Source: an uncultured Alphaproteobacteria bacterium (lineage in GTDB: Bacteria > Pseudomonadota > Alphaproteobacteria > RF32 > CAG-239). From it: a DNA stretch of 64,000 nt. The stretch covers positions 65,378-129,377 of the forward strand of contig CALXTW010000001.1 in assembly GCA_944391515.1 (NCBI GenBank), given 5' to 3'. Shown in pieces: positions 61,524-64,000 of this stretch (positions within the stretch are counted from its first letter, which is position 1; each line of letters starts with the position of its first letter). Both the position numbers and the translations under genes were made by a program. The notes beneath the pieces were generated by a model. It saw nothing but the letters and a program-made list of their open reading frames with translations. It did no database searches and had not been told where the DNA came from.

Positions 61524-62078
61524 GTGTTGGAAGATGAAATCAAAAAAATAAAGACCAGAGCTCCTAAAAAAATTACCAAGCAAAGGCTCAAAAATATTGC
61601 CTTGTATTATTTGGAACGTTTTGAATCTTCCGTTGATAATTTAAGACAAGTTTTGATGCGTCGTGTGAACGATTATGCTTACACTAACCCAGATTTTAAT
61701 AAGTCTGAGGCTCTTGTTTGGATTGAAGAAATTTTAAGCGATTGTGAAAGATATGGCTATATCTCAGATACTCGTTTTGCTGAAATGAGGATTAAAGGTT
61801 ATTTGGCGGCAGGAAAGTCGGCGCGATATATTAAATTGAAATTGTTGCAAAAGGGCGTAGAAGAATCTTTAATCGAAAACTTATTGCAAGAGCAAGACTA
61901 TAATCCTGAAGAATTGGCTTTGAATTTGGCAAAAAAGAAAAAAATCGGTCCATTCAGAAAAAATGAAGACGAACGAAAAGAATATCGGCAAAAGGATTTG
62001 GCAACACTCGTTCGCGCAGGGTTTGATTATGATGTGGCACAAAAGGTGTTGGGAAAAGAAGATTTTGATACCTTTTAG
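61524..62078 (+). CDS. recX: RecX-family regulator
   Basis: Small helical protein that modulates RecA filaments. The 184-residue product has the RecX three-helix repeats: KNIALYYLERFESSVDNLRQVLMRRV, DCERYGYISDTRFAEMRIKGYLAAGKSARYIKLKLLQKGV, and YRQKDLATLVRAGFDYDVAQKVL. The start is probably GTG 61524, as GAGGA lies 8 nt before it; a TTG at 61518 would be too close. Alone in orientation with the next gene; recA is not in the window. Confidence 0.85.
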   Translation: MLEDEIKKIKTRAPKKITKQRLKNIALYYLERFESSVDNLRQVLMRRVNDYAYTNPDFNKSEALVWIEEILSDCERYGYISDTRFAEMRIKGYLAAGKSARYIKLKLLQKGVEESLIENLLQEQDYNPEELALNLAKKKKIGPFRKNEDERKEYRQKDLATLVRAGFDYDVAQKVLGKEDFDTF

Positions 62079-62081
62079 TTG

Positions 62082-62110
62082 TTGACAAAAATTTTCGAAA
62101 AATATAAAAT
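62082..62110 (+). promoter_or_regulatory. promoter of the gene at 62145
   Basis: TTGACA (62082-62087) and TAAAAT (62105-62110) with a 17-nt spacer, 35 nt before the ATG. Confidence 0.6.
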
Positions 62111-62144
62111 CCTTTTGTTTTTAGCTTAAATTAAAGAGTTTTTT

Positions 62145-63416
62145 ATGCGGCAAGCTTCTATTCAAGATATTGCAAACGGTATTAATCGTCGTTTTGTGCT
62201 TCCGAGACGCCTGAATGCGTTGTTTTTGAGTCGGGTAATGGCTGATGGTGAAACAATGCGTAACTTGATTCATGGCTGTTCTGCGGCGGCAGATGATATT
62301 ATGAAGGCTTTGATTGCTTACTATGAAAATCATGATGCGGAAGAACTTATTGAAAAAATAGATACACTTTCTTTGGATTATCCGGCTATTACTTTTACCA
62401 AAAAAAGAAAAGAAGATTGTGATAGAGATGCTTCTCAGCCGACGCAACCTGAGCTTGATGAAATGAGGCGTTTAGCAGAATATTCAGCTTCTCAACCAGA
62501 TAAGTTTTGGGAGGATGAACGTCTTTATGAAAAAGCGGCTATCTTTGCTACCTATTATGGGGATTTCTTTTACTATAACAAAGAGGGGCATTATATTGTT
62601 GATGAAACAAAACCAATTGTGATTTATGAAAATAAACAGCCCTTTACATTATTTGACAATACATATAGGGAAAGTCATTGGCTTGATTTATCTCGTTATG
62701 ATGAAAAACATACTCTGGAAATTCAAGATAATTTTGCCGCTCCTTTTTTGAAAACAAAATATGTCGGAGAAAGTGTTATTGATGTGTTGCGGAAAACCGT
62801 AAGTATGCAAAAAATGGCAATTTACCGACGTCCTTATACAGGAGATGAGGTCTTAGATAAGGTTTGCGGTGAGATTTATGATGAAGAAAAGCTCTCGGCT
62901 CCGAAATTTGTGAAAGCCATAACTCTTTTTAATCGGCATTTGTTGTCGGCGTTAAAAGGCGAAAATTGTCTTGAAGACGGGGAATATGATGTGGCGGCAA
63001 TGTTAATTGATAAGGCTCCGCAATATTTTGGAAAAATAGATTATCCGCAACAATTCGGGTTTTATAAAAGTGATGCCGGACAAGAGTTGTTAAAATTTTC
63101 ATTTATGACGACTTTTACTCGCCAATCAAAGTTTGATGAGCAAGTGATGAATGATTATCTGTTTCGGGTTAGAAATGCCGGGCATTGGATGAATGGGCAA
63201 CATGTCATGACCCAAATGATTGTCGCTAATACCAATAATTTGGGTGGAATTAACAGAGGTTTGTTGGATCTTAATTTGATACGTCCGCGCCCAAAAGAAT
63301 TTCATGGGATGAAATCTCCCAGATTTTTACGAGCCATTAATGACTATTACGACCAAGATTTAGCAAAAATGAGCTATGCGCAATTGATTATACCTTTAAG
63401 AGGTAAATCCATTTAG
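62145..63416 (+). CDS. protein of unknown function
   Basis: A 423-residue cytoplasmic-looking protein with no signal peptide or membrane helix. Segments include DIANGINRRFVLPRRLNALFL, CSAAADDIMKALIAYYEN, IVIYENKQPFTLFDNTY, and NNLGGINRGLLDLNLIRPRP. It is acidic with many Tyr and Phe. I recognise no domain or catalytic motif. The ATG has AAAGAG 7 nt upstream and a consensus-like promoter. It converges with truA and overlaps it by 4 nt. Length and good expression signals argue that it is a real gene of the lineage. Confidence 0.7.
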   Translation: MRQASIQDIANGINRRFVLPRRLNALFLSRVMADGETMRNLIHGCSAAADDIMKALIAYYENHDAEELIEKIDTLSLDYPAITFTKKRKEDCDRDASQPTQPELDEMRRLAEYSASQPDKFWEDERLYEKAAIFATYYGDFFYYNKEGHYIVDETKPIVIYENKQPFTLFDNTYRESHWLDLSRYDEKHTLEIQDNFAAPFLKTKYVGESVIDVLRKTVSMQKMAIYRRPYTGDEVLDKVCGEIYDEEKLSAPKFVKAITLFNRHLLSALKGENCLEDGEYDVAAMLIDKAPQYFGKIDYPQQFGFYKSDAGQELLKFSFMTTFTRQSKFDEQVMNDYLFRVRNAGHWMNGQHVMTQMIVANTNNLGGINRGLLDLNLIRPRPKEFHGMKSPRFLRAINDYYDQDLAKMSYAQLIIPLRGKSI

Positions 63417-64000
63417 TAAATCACTTTAGTTAAATATAAGCCACAAGCAGGGGCATTGACACCGGCTGCTGAGCGTTTTTTGGCATCTAAAATACGTTTA
63501 ATGTCTTCGGGTTCAAGGTGACCATCGCCAACCATTTTTAGGGTGCCGACCATGTTGCGGACTTGGTGGTGCAAAAATGAACGGGCTTCGACAATAAAGT
63601 GGATTTCTTCGCCACAGACTTCAATATCTAATTTATCTAAAGTTTTTATCGGGGATTTGGCTTGGCAAGCTGCAGCGCGAAATGAGCTGAAGTCATGATG
63701 ACCAATAAGATATTTTGCTCCTTGGCGCATTTTTTCAACATCCAAAGGCACCGGGACCCACCAAACGCGGTTCTTTTCTAAAATTGCCGGAGCGCGGCGG
63801 TTGAGAATTCGATATAAATAGCCTCTTCCCTTGGCGCTAAAGCGGGCATGAAAATCAAGTCCGACTTTTTCAACGCTTATGATACTGACCGGAGCTTCCA
63901 TATCGCGTAGGCGAGCGTTCATAGCTTCACGCAATTTCCAATCCACCAAGTCTTCTTTTAGGTCAAAATGTGCGACCTGAGATGTAGCATGGACGCCGGC
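63413..64000 (-). CDS. truA: tRNA pseudouridine synthase TruA (5' part outside the window)
   Basis: Makes pseudouridine 38-40 in tRNA anticodon arms. The visible 195 codons begin AGVHATSQVAHFDL, which is the continuation of the GRTDAGVHA catalytic motif; the catalytic Asp lies just past the window edge. The rest shows GRGYLYRILNRRAPAILEKNRVWW, DFSSFRAAACQAKSP and the end RSFLHHQVRNMVGTLKMVG. The gene continues beyond 64000 on the minus strand. Its 3' end overlaps the convergent unknown gene by 4 nt. Confidence 0.95.
   Translation of the reverse strand, partial: AGVHATSQVAHFDLKEDLVDWKLREAMNARLRDMEAPVSIISVEKVGLDFHARFSAKGRGYLYRILNRRAPAILEKNRVWWVPVPLDVEKMRQGAKYLIGHHDFSSFRAAACQAKSPIKTLDKLDIEVCGEEIHFIVEARSFLHHQVRNMVGTLKMVGDGHLEPEDIKRILDAKKRSAAGVNAPACGLYLTKVIY

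Noticed and set aside
1-64000. CRISPR arrays, prophage genes, transposases, rRNA or tRNA genes
   Set aside because: I saw no regularly spaced repeats, integrase, capsid or transposase sequences, and no cloverleaf-like or rRNA-like stretch in the intergenic regions.

Overview
The window is a 64 kb piece of an alphaproteobacterial chromosome with low G+C (AT-rich by eye, not computed). Several gene sets point to Alphaproteobacteria: AddB/AddA of the alphaproteobacterial type beside murU and trxA; the secB / Tim44-like / mltA / Smr / XRE neighbourhood; hslVU; the fused YlxR-L7Ae protein between nusA and infB; a CdnL-type CarD; and Hsp33 with the alphaproteobacterial N-terminus. An uncultured host- or gut-associated relative of Rhodospirillales is my inference. 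I see no rRNA, tRNA, transposase, phage gene or CRISPR array.

Layout. 0-3 kb (minus): lptF, then fabG-fabD. 3.2-9.9 kb: ftsK, grpE (minus), an unusually long starch/glycogen synthase, rph, rdgB. 10-18.3 kb: murU, an HD-domain protein, addB-addA, trxA. 18.3-20.2 kb (minus): a small HTH protein, a probable structured RNA gene with its own promoter and terminator, and the rplI-rpsR-rpsF operon with a leader. 20.2-24.9 kb: a small lipoprotein, comM, and a 902-residue secreted protein that ends in a trypsin-like domain lacking all three catalytic residues. 25-35 kb: hslV-hslU-hemW, then minus-strand PAP2 phosphatase, lptG and cysK, then a Sel1-repeat protein, Nudix, gmk, an SDR and ampG. 34.8-38.8 kb: XRE regulator, Smr protein, a membrane protein, mltA, Tim44-like protein and secB. 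38.9-51.2 kb: rimP-nusA-ylxR-infB-rbfA // truB-rpsO-pnp, broken at // by three accessory genes. 51.3-64 kb: three small membrane proteins, rplY-pth, a GT2 glycosyltransferase, ychF, an unknown gene, trmL, thyA, carD, apaG, a lipoprotein, hslO, recX, a 423-residue unknown, and truA, which runs off the right edge.

How the genes fit together. LptF, LptG and the PAP2 enzyme act on lipopolysaccharide or lipid carriers. MltA, AmpG and MurU are steps of peptidoglycan turnover and recycling. AddAB, RecX, ComM and RdgB serve recombination and nucleotide hygiene. GrpE, HslVU, Hsp33, SecB and thioredoxin handle protein folding and quality control. The largest block is translation and RNA metabolism.

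Two kinds of genes can be told apart. Housekeeping genes nearly all have a Shine-Dalgarno sequence and sit in conserved order. A second set (near 30.8, 44.7, 45.5, 46.4, 51.3-52.8, 56.4 and 57.6 kb) starts at an ATG behind AT-rich sequence with no Shine-Dalgarno. Most of that set have no recognisable function, many have their own promoter and terminator, and several are inserted between normally adjacent housekeeping genes. Other points for a second look are an in-frame UGA near the end of a glutamine-amidotransferase gene, the structured RNA near 18.8 kb, and leaders of rpsF, rplY and ychF that could fold into regulatory hairpins.
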